From Agrobacterium fabrum str. C58 (GTDB taxonomy: Bacteria; Pseudomonadota; Alphaproteobacteria; Rhizobiales; Rhizobiaceae), in the NCBI RefSeq assembly GCF_000092025.1, contig NC_003063.2, forward strand, positions 1,107,001 through 1,171,000: 64,000 nt of DNA, read 5' to 3'. A model generated the notes under the pieces. That model saw only the letters and a program-made list of their open reading frames with translations, was not told where the DNA came from and made no database searches. This document shows positions 10,648-18,395 of the stretch, in pieces; within the stretch, counting starts at the first letter, position 1, and the number at the start of each line of letters is the position of its first letter. Made by a program: the position numbers and the translations under genes.

Positions 10648-11490
10648 ATGATTGACCTTGAAAGTGTGCGCCTCTTCATTCTCTCCGTCGAACTGGGCAG
10701 CCTGACGAGGGCGGCCGAAGCTGCGGGGACCGTGCAGCCCGTCGTCAGCCAGAAGCTGAAGATGCTGGAGCAGCGTCTCGGCAGACGGTTGATAGACCGC
10801 TCGCCGCGCCACCTTCGGCTGACGGAGGATGGGCAGGTATTTCTGCCCAAGGCGCGCGAGCTGCTGGCAAAACATGAGGACGCGCTGAACTTTAGTGACG
10901 AGCCGCCGCTGCATTTCGCGCTGGCGGCCAGTGATCACGCGATCGGGAGCCGCCTTTCGGCAGCGATAAGAGCGATGCGCGCATCGCTGCCGGCCAATGC
11001 CGTTATCGACGTAACCCTGGGATTTTCCCGCCAGGTGAAGGAAAGCTTCGCGTCCGGCCTGGCCGATGCCGCCATCATCCGTCGCAATGGCGGCGGGTCC
11101 GACGGCGAAGTGCTGCGCACCGACAGGCTCGGATGGCGTGTGGCTCCGGACTGGCGACCGCGCGCCAACAGCGCCGTTCCGCTGGTGTCTCTTGGGCCGG
11201 GATGTGGAGTCCGGGATATTGCAATATCCGAGCTTGGAAAGGCCGGCGTGGTCTGGCGGGACGCATTCACTGCCGGAAGCTGCTCGGCGCTTCTCGAAGG
11301 GGTGCATGCCGGTGCAGGCATCGCCGCCCTCGGCGACATCAGCGCCCGAGGCCTGCCTGACCGCGGCGCCGAACTCGGCCTGCCACCGTTGCCACCCTCG
11401 GACATCGTTCTTCTGTCCCGTGCGCGGACACCGTCTCACGCATCGGCCATCAGGGCGCTTGTCGCTGCGGTATCAGGCGCGGGCGATTAG
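10648..11490 (+). CDS. LysR family transcriptional regulator
   Basis: A 280-residue regulator. The N-terminal winged HTH is standard: DLESVRLFILSVELGSLTRAAEAAG, then QPVVSQKLKMLEQRLGRRLIDR. The effector domain follows (residues 90-270) and is a little short. It is divergent from the tautomerase gene with a 91-bp shared gap, the usual LysR arrangement, so that gene is its likely target. The inducer is not known. The ATG at 10648 is the first codon that gives the conserved start of the HTH. Confidence 0.88.
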   Translation: MIDLESVRLFILSVELGSLTRAAEAAGTVQPVVSQKLKMLEQRLGRRLIDRSPRHLRLTEDGQVFLPKARELLAKHEDALNFSDEPPLHFALAASDHAIGSRLSAAIRAMRASLPANAVIDVTLGFSRQVKESFASGLADAAIIRRNGGGSDGEVLRTDRLGWRVAPDWRPRANSAVPLVSLGPGCGVRDIAISELGKAGVVWRDAFTAGSCSALLEGVHAGAGIAALGDISARGLPDRGAELGLPPLPPSDIVLLSRARTPSHASAIRALVAAVSGAGD

Positions 11491-11550
11491 TGCCAAAATG
11501 ATATCAGGCACGAGGGGAAAATCGAGGATTTAAGGGAATTTAGGGAGGAT

Positions 11551-11624
11551 TGGCTGGGGAACCTGGACTCGAACCAAGATTAACGGAGTCAGAGTCCGTC
11601 GTTCTACCATTGAACTATTCCCCA
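11551..11624 (-). tRNA. tRNA-Gln (anticodon CTG)
   Basis: On the minus strand the sequence folds into a full cloverleaf: acceptor TGGGGAA paired with TTCCCCA-like 3' strand, D arm with AGTTCAATGGTAGAAC, anticodon stem ACGGA/TCCGT with loop CTCTGAC (anticodon CTG), and T arm with TTCGAGTC. The gene encodes its 3' CCA. It starts with T like E. coli tRNA-Gln, which is typical of glutamine tRNAs. It reads codon CAG. It stands alone between a LysR-type gene and an Lrp-type gene; no integrated element is seen next to it. Confidence 0.97.
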
Positions 11625-11746
11625 AAAGCCTGAAGCGCGCTGCCGCGTTCGCTTTGGTGGGTCGTCATATAGATGATTTATTGCGGCGCGCAAGTCGAAA
11701 AAATCGAAAAATGCGTTTTATCCCGCTTTTGCGTTCCCTCGCCGGG

Positions 11747-12184
11747 TCAGAGTCTTGCGCGGGTGGAGCGGGGGGTGGAGAGCAACAGGCTGGTCTCGCT
11801 GCCGGTGATGCCTGGCACGAGGCGGATGCGGCGCAGCACGGCGTCGAAATCGCTGAGGGTGGCGGCATTCAGTTCCACGATCAGGTCCCAGCGGCCGTTG
11901 GTGGTATGGATTTCGGAGATTTCCGGAAAGCCGCCGAGGGTGCGGATGACGCGGTCCGTCACATGGCCTTCAATCTCGATCATCATGATGCCGCGGATCG
12001 CGGCCTCCACGGCATCCGCACGCAGGATGACGGTATAACCGATGATGGAACCGTCATTTTCCATTTTTTCGATGCGCGCGCGAACCGTCGCGCGCGAGGT
12101 TTCCGTCTCCACCGCCAGATCGGAAATGCTGCGTCGGCCATTATGGCGCAAAAGCGTGATGAGGCGTTCGTCGAGAGTGTCCAT
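11747..12184 (-). CDS. Lrp/AsnC family regulator, probably of arginine catabolism
   Basis: A 145-residue regulator with an N-terminal HTH (DERLITLLRHNGRRSISDLAVETETSRATVRARI) and a C-terminal RAM ligand domain (residues about 65-140, with GRWDLIVEL and VPGITGSETSLLL). It is divergent from the arginase gene across 129 bp that contain inverted repeats, so it most likely controls arginase and the cyclodeaminase in response to an amino acid such as arginine or ornithine. The specific effector is inferred from context. Confidence 0.85.
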   Translation of the reverse strand: MDTLDERLITLLRHNGRRSISDLAVETETSRATVRARIEKMENDGSIIGYTVILRADAVEAAIRGIMMIEIEGHVTDRVIRTLGGFPEISEIHTTNGRWDLIVELNAATLSDFDAVLRRIRLVPGITGSETSLLLSTPRSTRARL

Positions 12185-12211
12185 TATGCCATTTCGATAA
12201 AAGAATTTTAC

Positions 12212-12262
12212 CAGAATGGTAGATCATTTCGATAATATTGCCAATATTTAATGTTCATTCTG
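12212..12262. promoter_or_regulatory. Candidate Lrp-type operator between regulator and arginase genes
   Basis: Two nested inverted repeats are visible in the divergent gap: CAGAATG (12212-12218) with CATTCTG (12256-12262), and inside them AATATT (12234-12239) with AATATT (12243-12248) around GCC. Lrp/AsnC proteins bind multiple spaced AT-rich dyads and wrap DNA, so this layout fits. The repeats are seen directly; binding is inferred. Confidence 0.4.
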
Positions 12263-12313
12263 CCATGTCTCCATGGTCTAGTGCAACGATCGGTTGGGAA
12301 AGCGAGGACGGGA

Positions 12314-13234
12314 ATGGATATCAGGCTTGTTGGTGCGCCGTTGCAGATCGGGGCCGGGCAATTGGGCTGCGAGATGGGGCCGAGCGCCTATCGTGTTGCG
12401 GGGCTTGCCCATGCTCTTGAAGAACTGGGGCATAGGGTGGTCGATACCGGCAATGTGATGCCGGCGCCGCTCAGGGAATTCTGCCACCCCAACCCGGCCG
12501 TGCATCATCTCGCCGAAACCGTGGCCTGGACCGAGGCGCTGACGGAGGCTGCCTATCGCGAAAGCGCGGATGCCGTGCCGATCTTCCTCGGCGGCGACCA
12601 TGCGATTTCGGCCGGAACCGTGGCCGGCATGGCACGCCGGGTGGCGGAAACGGGCCGGCCGTTTTTTGTGCTCTGGCTGGATGCCCATACCGATTATCAC
12701 ACGCTGGAGACCACCCGCAGTGGCAATCTGCACGGCACACCGGTCGCTTATTTCAGCGGGCGTGACGGTTTTTCCGGCTATTTTCCGCCGCTTTCCCATG
12801 CCGTTGCGGAAGAAAATATTGGCATGATCGGTATTCGCAGCGTCGATCCCGCCGAGAGGGCTGCGCTGGAAAAGAGCGGCATCACCGTTCATGACATGCG
12901 TTCGATAGACGAACATGGGGTTGCCGTTATACTGCGCGAATTCCTGGCGCGGGTTCAGGCGGCAAACGGGCTTCTGCATGTCAGTCTCGATGTGGATTTT
13001 CTCGAACCGTCCATCGCGCCCGCTGTCGGCACCACGGTTCCGGGTGGCGCGACCTTCCGCGAGGCGCATCTGGTCATGGAAATGCTGCATGATAGCGGGC
13101 TGGTCTGCAGTCTCGACTTGGTGGAACTCAACCCGTTTCTCGATGAGCGTGGCAGGACGGCGACCCTGATGGTGGATCTTGCCACCAGCCTGATGGGCAA
13201 ACGCGTCATGGACCGCCCGACGCGGGCCGGTTGA
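12314..13234 (+). CDS. arcA: Arginase
   Basis: A 306-residue ureohydrolase that splits arginine into ornithine and urea. The three Mn-binding signatures are intact: GGDH (93-96), DAHTD (123-127) and DVD in SLDVDFL (226-228). The pattern GAPLQIGAGQLGCEMGPSAYR at the N-terminus is typical of true arginases rather than agmatinases. The ATG at 12314 follows GAGGACGG. Ornithine cyclodeaminase follows 13 bases later, as in the arginase-cyclodeaminase pair that links arginine to proline in Agrobacterium. The symbol arcA follows usage in that genus; rocF is used elsewhere. Confidence 0.93.
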   Translation: MDIRLVGAPLQIGAGQLGCEMGPSAYRVAGLAHALEELGHRVVDTGNVMPAPLREFCHPNPAVHHLAETVAWTEALTEAAYRESADAVPIFLGGDHAISAGTVAGMARRVAETGRPFFVLWLDAHTDYHTLETTRSGNLHGTPVAYFSGRDGFSGYFPPLSHAVAEENIGMIGIRSVDPAERAALEKSGITVHDMRSIDEHGVAVILREFLARVQAANGLLHVSLDVDFLEPSIAPAVGTTVPGGATFREAHLVMEMLHDSGLVCSLDLVELNPFLDERGRTATLMVDLATSLMGKRVMDRPTRAG

Positions 13235-13806
13235 TAGGAGTGATGCGATGACCGTGATACCAAATCTCAATATCGTGCCCTTTGTCAGCGTCGATCACAT
13301 GATGAAGCTGGTGCTCAAAGTGGGGATCGATACGTTCCTGCGCGAACTTGCCGAAGTGGTGGAAGAGGATTTCCGCCGGTGGCAAAGCTTCGACAAGACG
13401 CCGCGCATCGCCTCGCATTCGAAGGAGGGGGTCATCGAGCTGATGCCCACCAGCGACGGCACGCTTTACGGCTTCAAATATGTCAACGGCCACCCGAAGA
13501 ACATGAAGGAGGGCCGCCAGACCGTGACGGCCTTCGGCGTGCTTTCCGACGTCGGCAACGGTTATCCGCTGCTATTGACCGAAATGACGATCCTGACGGC
13601 GTTGCGCACCGCGGCCACCTCCGCCGTTGCGGCGAAATATCTCGCCCGCCCGAATGCCCGCTCCATGGCCATCATCGGCAATGGAGCGCAGAGCGAGTTC
13701 CAGGCGCGCGCCTTCAAGGCCATTCTCGGCATCGATACGCTGCGGCTTTTCGATATCGACCCTTCCGCCAGTGAAAAATGCGCTCGCAATCTGGCCGGGC
13801 AGGGTT

Positions 13807-15413
13807 GGGGGTGCGGATAAAAAGTTGGACTGCTTTATAATTTCAGGCCGAGGCTCTGACGATACTCGACGGGGCTGAGTGATCCCAGCGATATCTTGAT
13901 ACGCTTCTCATTGTACCATCGGATGTAGGCGTCCACCTCGGCGACGAACTGTTCGATCGTGATTGCCTTCCAGTCGCGTGGATAGAAGAGCTCAGTTTTC
14001 AACCGACCGAAGAACCCTTCGCACGCGGCGTTGTCTTGCGAGCATCCCTTTCGGGACATCGAACGAACCAGTCTTGCTTCGCTGATACGGGTTAACCAGC
14101 CGGGCCATCGATAATGGGCTCCTCGATCAGAATGGATGATAGGCCGTTCCTCGCCGTTGGCGACGGTCCCGATGGCTGCATCCAGCATGGTGTTGACGAG
14201 ACCCGCATCTGGTTGGGTTCCGATGGACCAACTGATGACCATTCCGTCAAAGCAGTCGATGATGGGCGAAAGGTAGACCTTGCCAGCTGGGATCTGGAAC
14301 TCGGTGATGTCTGTCAGCCATTTCACGTTCGGCGCGTCTGCATGAAAGTCGCGATTGATCAGGTTTTCGGGTGCCGGACTTATTTCTCCCAAGTATGATC
14401 CGAAACGCCGTCGGCGCGGTCTGGCTACGGCCAAGTGCTCCTGCTTCATCAAGCGCTGGACAACCTTTTCCGAGACGATCACGCTCTTCCTGGCCAGTGA
14501 CGCCTGTAGTCTGCGGTAGCCGTAACAACGACGGTTCGCTTCAAAAATTTCCGCAAGGCTGAGGCGGACGGCGGCATACTTGTCTGCCAGGCACATACGG
14601 GCGCGATGGTAGAAGTACGAGCTTCGGGCAATTCGCAGTTGGGCAAGCAGCTCTGGCAAGCGATAAACTTCCTTGAGGGCGTCAATCAGCTGTGTCTTCT
14701 CCCGATTACTCAGGATCAGCAGATCGACGCCCAGACCTTTTTTTAATAGTTCGTTGGCCTTTTTCAGGAGATCATGTTCGAGTTGCAACTGGCGGACATC
14801 GCGTTGGAGGGCTTCAAGCTTTCGCTCGAGTTCTTCACGTTCAGGCACCTTGGGGTTGGCTTTGCGGCGTTTCATGGATGAAGAAGCCTCATGACCGAGT
14901 AACTGGTCTTTCCAGCTATACAATGTCGGTCTCGAGACGCCCAGACGGTCAGCTACCTGCTGAGCACTTTCATCTCCACTGCATAGTCCGATTACCCCCG
15001 CTTGCCGGACCTCCTCGGAATAGCCAGGGTGCCACGATCGACCGACCATTGATGTCCGCGCCTCCGGAAAAGCCTCACGAACCCATGCGGTTAGAGTTCC
15101 TCGACCGGGATAGCCGAGCGCCCTCATCGTCCCAGAGATGCAACGATCATGGGTGCGAAAGTGCTCAAGTGCCGCCTGCCTCTGAGCCTCTGAATATTTT
15201 GGCGCTCGCGCTACCGGCTGAGTACGCAGGTCGAGATGCTGCACATACTCGCGATACCAACCCCTCAGCGCATTCTTGGTGGGATATCCCAGCTGGCGAA
15301 TGGTCGTGTTAAGCCGCTTGCCCAGCCGGATATAAAGCTCAACCGCTCGAAGTCTGTCTGCGTAGGAATACATGAACTACCTCCTGGTGGTCCAAGTTTT
15401 CGTCCGCACCCCC
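13807..15413 (-). mobile_element. Complete IS3-family insertion sequence, 1607 bp
   Basis: The ends are imperfect inverted repeats: GGGGGTGCGGATAAAAAGTT at 13807 and, read from the other end, GGGGGTGCGGACGAAAACTT at 15413, with 21 of 24 positions matching when extended through TTGGAC. A 3-bp direct repeat GTT flanks it (13804-13806 and 15414-15416), as expected for the family. It carries one transposase frame on the minus strand that fills almost the whole element. Intact ends, intact transposase and a perfect target duplication point to a recent insertion. Confidence 0.93.
13835..15373 (-). CDS. IS3-family transposase as a single uninterrupted frame
   Basis: A 512-residue transposase. Three helix-turn-helix-like repeats occupy residues 1-160 (around RQLGYPTKNALRGWY, RALGYPGRGTLTAWV and DRLGVSRPTLYSWK), then a leucine-rich coiled coil (175-213), then the rve integrase core. 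Catalytic residues are Asp355 (WLTDITEF), Asp416 (IIHSDRGAHY) and Glu452 (DNAACEGFFGRLK), with the DD(35)E spacing of the family. Most IS3 elements split this protein into OrfA and OrfB joined by a -1 frameshift; here both parts are in one frame, across an A7GG run at codons 210-213. The ATG has AGGAGG upstream. Confidence 0.95.
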   Translation of the reverse strand: MYSYADRLRAVELYIRLGKRLNTTIRQLGYPTKNALRGWYREYVQHLDLRTQPVARAPKYSEAQRQAALEHFRTHDRCISGTMRALGYPGRGTLTAWVREAFPEARTSMVGRSWHPGYSEEVRQAGVIGLCSGDESAQQVADRLGVSRPTLYSWKDQLLGHEASSSMKRRKANPKVPEREELERKLEALQRDVRQLQLEHDLLKKANELLKKGLGVDLLILSNREKTQLIDALKEVYRLPELLAQLRIARSSYFYHRARMCLADKYAAVRLSLAEIFEANRRCYGYRRLQASLARKSVIVSEKVVQRLMKQEHLAVARPRRRRFGSYLGEISPAPENLINRDFHADAPNVKWLTDITEFQIPAGKVYLSPIIDCFDGMVISWSIGTQPDAGLVNTMLDAAIGTVANGEERPIIHSDRGAHYRWPGWLTRISEARLVRSMSRKGCSQDNAACEGFFGRLKTELFYPRDWKAITIEQFVAEVDAYIRWYNEKRIKISLGSLSPVEYRQSLGLKL

Positions 15414-15933
15414 GTTTTGCCATCGAGATTTGCGGCTCTGCCGAAGAGGCGGTCGAAGGGGCTGACATCATCACCACGGTCACGGCCGACAAGCAATATG
15501 CGACGATCCTGACCGACAACATGGTCGGGCCCGGCATCCACATCAATGCCGTCGGCGGCGACTGCCCCGGTAAGACGGAACTGCACCGGGACATTCTGCT
15601 GCGATCGGATATCTTCGTCGAATATCCGCCGCAGACGCGCATTGAAGGCGAAATCCAGCAATTGCCGGCGGATTATCCGGTCACCGAGCTCTGGCAGGTC
15701 ATATCAGGTGAAAAGCAAGGGCGGGCAGGCGACAGGCAGATCACGCTGTTCGACAGCGTCGGTTTTGCGACGGAAGATTTTTCGGCGCTGCGTTACGTGC
15801 GCTCGAAACTTGCTGCCACCGGGCTTTATACCGAGCTTGACCTGCTGGCCGATCCGGACGAGCCGCGCGATCTGTTCGGCATGTTGCTGCGCTGTGAGGC
15901 AGCTCTTGTTCAAACCGGTGATCGCCAGCAGGC

Positions 15934-16818
15934 CTAATTCGCTTCCCGGCGGTTCCTTCGCGCAACCACATGCTCGCGCCAGATGGTGAAGAGGCCGGCG
16001 GCAATAACGATGGCTGCACCAGTGACCATATTGGACGTCACCACCTCGCCATAGATGGTGACGCCGATAATGGAGACCAGCACCAGCTGGTAATAGGAAA
16101 AGGGCTGCACGGAGGCTGCGTCCGCCAGTTCGAACGCCTTTATCAGGCAATAATGGCCGCTCATGCCGGTAATGCACAGCGCCAGCATCCATCCCCAATC
16201 CTGCGGCGCAAGGGGCACCCAATAAAACGGGCCGACCAGCGTCAGTGCTGCTGCCCCGGCCACGCCAGTATAGAAGAAGCTGGTCATGGCTGAATCGCTC
16301 TTGCTGCCGAGGCGCGTCAGGACGCTGTAGAGCGCAAGCATGAAGGCGGCCACGAAGGTGATGATCAGCTTGTTGTCAAAACCGTCGCCATCCGGCTTGA
16401 GGATGACGAGAACGCCGATGAAGCCGACGAAAATGGCGCACCAGCGCCGCCAGCCCACATGTTCTCCCAGCAAAGGCATGGACAGTGCCGCAACGATCAA
16501 TGGTGCGGAGGCGAGGATGGAATGGCTATGCGCCAGCCCGACGACGGCGAAGGAGAAGATGGAAAAAACGATCTGCACGGCAAGCAGCACGCCACGGCTG
16601 ATCTGTAGCCAGGGACGGTTTGCCATGACGGCGCCCCGGATGCCACCCGCCGACCTTGCAGCCATCAACAAAACGAAGACGGCGAAAGCCCAGTATCGCA
16701 GCATGGCGACGAAGACGGGCGGATAGGCGCTGCCCAGATGTTTCGATATGCCATCCTGCGCCGCAAAGATTGTGAAGGCGACAAGCGCATAAAGAAAACC
16801 GGTCTTGGCTGATGGCAT
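15934..16818 (-). CDS. EamA/DMT family transporter
   Basis: A 294-residue membrane protein with ten hydrophobic segments in two EamA halves (for example APLIVAALSMPLLGEHVGWRRW near residue 105-126). The N-terminus GFLYALVAFTIFAAQDGISKHLG is typical of the riboflavin/SAM-type DMT exporters. Its stop codon overlaps that of the interrupted cyclodeaminase by 4 bases in a convergent arrangement. The substrate is not predictable. It is distinct in sequence from the EamA protein at 9.2 kb. Confidence 0.85.
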   Translation of the reverse strand: MPSAKTGFLYALVAFTIFAAQDGISKHLGSAYPPVFVAMLRYWAFAVFVLLMAARSAGGIRGAVMANRPWLQISRGVLLAVQIVFSIFSFAVVGLAHSHSILASAPLIVAALSMPLLGEHVGWRRWCAIFVGFIGVLVILKPDGDGFDNKLIITFVAAFMLALYSVLTRLGSKSDSAMTSFFYTGVAGAAALTLVGPFYWVPLAPQDWGWMLALCITGMSGHYCLIKAFELADAASVQPFSYYQLVLVSIIGVTIYGEVVTSNMVTGAAIVIAAGLFTIWREHVVARRNRREAN

Positions 16819-17176
16819 AAGAAAACCGCTATCCGACTGCCGCCGGCAAAAGAGTATTGGGGGTGAATGAGGTGGGTGTCGACCATATGTTACGGCCGAA
16901 CCTTGTCAGACAACCTTATTTTCTGAATAGCTGCCATGCAAGTCCGGACGCCGGCTTTTTAGAAGGGCAAATTGCCGGCTCGGGCTGTGCTACGGAATTC
17001 TTGGGGCCAATAATGGCAATGAAAAATCGTGGCAATCACGCCTACGTCATCCTCGGGCTTGTCCCGAGGATCTGCAAGTAATTGATTTTATTCAATGTGA
17101 TCAGATCCTCGGCACAGGGCCGAGGATGAGAGAACGGCAGCCTTCGCCGCCGATTCGGTACCATGCTTACAGCCTC
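16819..17176. other. 358-bp intergenic region with a palindromic repeat
   Basis: This gap lies between the EamA gene start (16818) and the end of iolG (17177), both on the minus strand. The EamA-proximal part probably holds its promoter, though no clear -35/-10 pair was found. The iolG-proximal part contains the palindromic repeat at 17045-17131. No credible coding region was seen on either strand. Confidence 0.6.
17045..17131. repeat. Composite rhizobial intergenic palindromic repeat
   Basis: Two related palindromic arms lie about 30 bases apart: CATCCTCGGGCTTGTCCCGAGGATCTG at the left and CAGATCCTCGGCACAGGGCCGAGGATG at the right. Each arm folds on itself (CCTCGGG/CCCGAGG and CCTCGG/CCGAGG), and the two also pair with each other as an outer stem (CATCCTCGG with CCGAGGATG). 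Repeats starting GTCATCCTCGGGCTTG are common between genes in Agrobacterium and Rhizobium. Placed after the iolG stop, it could act as a bidirectional transcript end. Confidence 0.75.
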
Positions 17177-18169
17177 TCAGCCGATCGTCACTACCGTCTT
17201 CGAGGTTGCGGATTTTAGCGCCGCATCGGCAAGTTTCAGCGCGATCAGGCCGTCCTTGATGGAAGGTGAAGGTGAGACATTGTTTTCGATGCTGTCGATG
17301 AAGGCAGCGATTTCCGCCGCATAGGCCGTCGTGTAACGCGTCATGAAGAAATCATGCAGCGGCGGGCGGGTATAACCGTCCGCATTGGCGATCTCGATGG
17401 AAACCGGACGCTGGTTTTCGGCCGCTGCCGAGCCTTCCGAACCATGCACCTCGATGCGCTGATCGTAACCATAGGTCGCGCGGCGCGAATTGGAGATGAT
17501 GGCCTGCCTGCCACTTTTTGTCGTCAGGATGATGCTGGCGCTGTCGAAATCGCCAAGCGCGCCGATCTCCGGATTGACGAGAACCGAACCGGTTGCGAAC
17601 ACGCTTTCCACTTCCTCGCCGAGCAGGAAACGGGCCATGTCGAAATCATGAATGGTCATGTCGCGGAAAATACCGCCGGAAACCTTGATATATTCGGCCG
17701 GCGGCGGGCCGGGATCGCGGCTGGTGATGGTGACCATCTCCACCTTGCCGATGCGGCCGTCTTCGATTGCCTTGTGAACGGCCTGGAAATGCGGATCGAA
17801 ACGGCGATTGAAACCGAGCATCACCTTCGCGCCGGTCTCTTCCACCACCTTGGCGCAGGCTTCCGCGCGGGCGACATCGAGATCGACGGGCTTTTCGCAG
17901 AAAATCGCCTTGCCGGCGCGGGCGAAACGCTCGATCAGGTCGGCATGGGTATTGGTCGGCGTGCAGATGATGACGGCATCGATCGTCTTGTCGGCCAACA
18001 CCTCGTCGATCGTGCTCACCTTGCACTGCGCCTCGCGGGCGATGGCTTCCGCAGCACCGGCCATGGCGTCGACAACGGCCACCAGCTTCGCACGGCTGTC
18101 GGTGGTGATCGCCTTTGCGTGGACCTTGCCGATCCGTCCAGCGCCGAGCAGTGCCAATTTCGTAACCAT
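17177..18169 (-). CDS. iolG: Inositol 2-dehydrogenase (Gfo/Idh/MocA family)
   Basis: A 330-residue NAD-dependent enzyme that oxidises myo-inositol to scyllo-inosose. The Rossmann motif GAGRIG lies at residues 9-14; the catalytic Lys93 is in CEKPVDLD; and the substrate site has RDMTIHDFDMARFL with His174 and Asp175. MLGFNRRFDPHF and the IolG-type SRRATYGYDQRIEVHG support inositol dehydrogenase over other family members. Rhizobial enzymes (IdhA) have the same length. It stands alone, without other iol genes, and has its own promoter. Confidence 0.88.
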   Translation of the reverse strand: MVTKLALLGAGRIGKVHAKAITTDSRAKLVAVVDAMAGAAEAIAREAQCKVSTIDEVLADKTIDAVIICTPTNTHADLIERFARAGKAIFCEKPVDLDVARAEACAKVVEETGAKVMLGFNRRFDPHFQAVHKAIEDGRIGKVEMVTITSRDPGPPPAEYIKVSGGIFRDMTIHDFDMARFLLGEEVESVFATGSVLVNPEIGALGDFDSASIILTTKSGRQAIISNSRRATYGYDQRIEVHGSEGSAAAENQRPVSIEIANADGYTRPPLHDFFMTRYTTAYAAEIAAFIDSIENNVSPSPSIKDGLIALKLADAALKSATSKTVVTIG

Positions 18170-18243
18170 CTTTCCTCCGGTTTCTCACACCCGTCCCTCA
18201 CTCCTGGAGAGACAGAATATGAATGCAAGCAATGTTTCGATAT

Positions 18244-18289
18244 GGAATATATGTTCTATTTTGCTAGATCGACATCGCAGATGTGTCAA
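18244..18289 (-). promoter_or_regulatory. iolG promoter with an IolR-like half-palindrome
   Basis: Read on the minus strand, TTGACA (18289-18284), 17 bases and TAGCAA (18266-18261) form a good sigma70-type promoter 92 bases before the iolG start. Just downstream, near the expected transcription start, lies GGAA-N6-TTCT (18244-18257 on the plus strand). Rhizobial IolR of the RpiR family is reported to use GGAA-N6-TTCC motifs, so this one-mismatch copy could be its operator. The promoter is seen; the operator is inferred. Confidence 0.5.
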
Positions 18290-18332
18290 GCGTTTTGACA
18301 GGGGGCGAGGGGGGAGCAGGTCGAGAACGCGA

Positions 18333-18368
18333 AATCCCCCGCCTTGCCAACAGGCCCTGCGGGGGATT
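18333..18368 (-). terminator. Hairpin downstream of the adenylate cyclase gene
   Basis: AATCCCCCGC (18333-18342) pairs perfectly with GCGGGGGATT (18359-18368), a very stable 10-bp stem with a 16-base loop, 28 bases after the cyclase stop codon on the minus strand. Only a short T tract follows, so it may work as a terminator or an RNA-stabilising hairpin ahead of the iolG promoter. Confidence 0.55.
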
Positions 18369-18395
18369 GCGTGACGAAGGGGTCTGGCGACCGGT

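Larger units (their letters stand above)
13248..15937 (+). pseudogene. arcB: Ornithine cyclodeaminase gene split by an insertion sequence
   Basis: Ornithine cyclodeaminase turns ornithine into proline and ammonia with bound NAD. The 5' part (13248-13806) encodes residues 1-186, including KEGVIELMPTSD, FKYVNGHPKN and the NAD-fold start AIIGNGAQSEFQARAF. The 3' part (15417-15937) continues with FAIEICGSAEEAVEGADIIT and VGGDCPGKTELH to the C-terminus. Between them lies a 1607-bp IS with a GTT target duplication. Joining the parts and dropping one GTT gives 360 codons including stop, with no other damage. As it stands, translation enters the IS and stops after 190 residues, before most of the NAD domain, so the enzyme should be inactive. 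Confidence 0.93.

Noticed and set aside
11551..11624. tRNA-Gln as an attachment site for an integrated island
   Set aside because: No integrase, no repeated 3' tRNA fragment and no compositional change were noticed on either side.
14730..14745. The A7GG run in the transposase as a required programmed -1 shift
   Set aside because: The full transposase is already encoded in the zero frame; a -1 shift here would end translation, so it is not needed to make the active protein. It is reported only as a possible source of a short product.
17354..18298. A 314-codon open frame on the plus strand opposite iolG
   Set aside because: It is the mirror of iolG on the other strand, with a translation rich in His, Asp and Arg and no family match.
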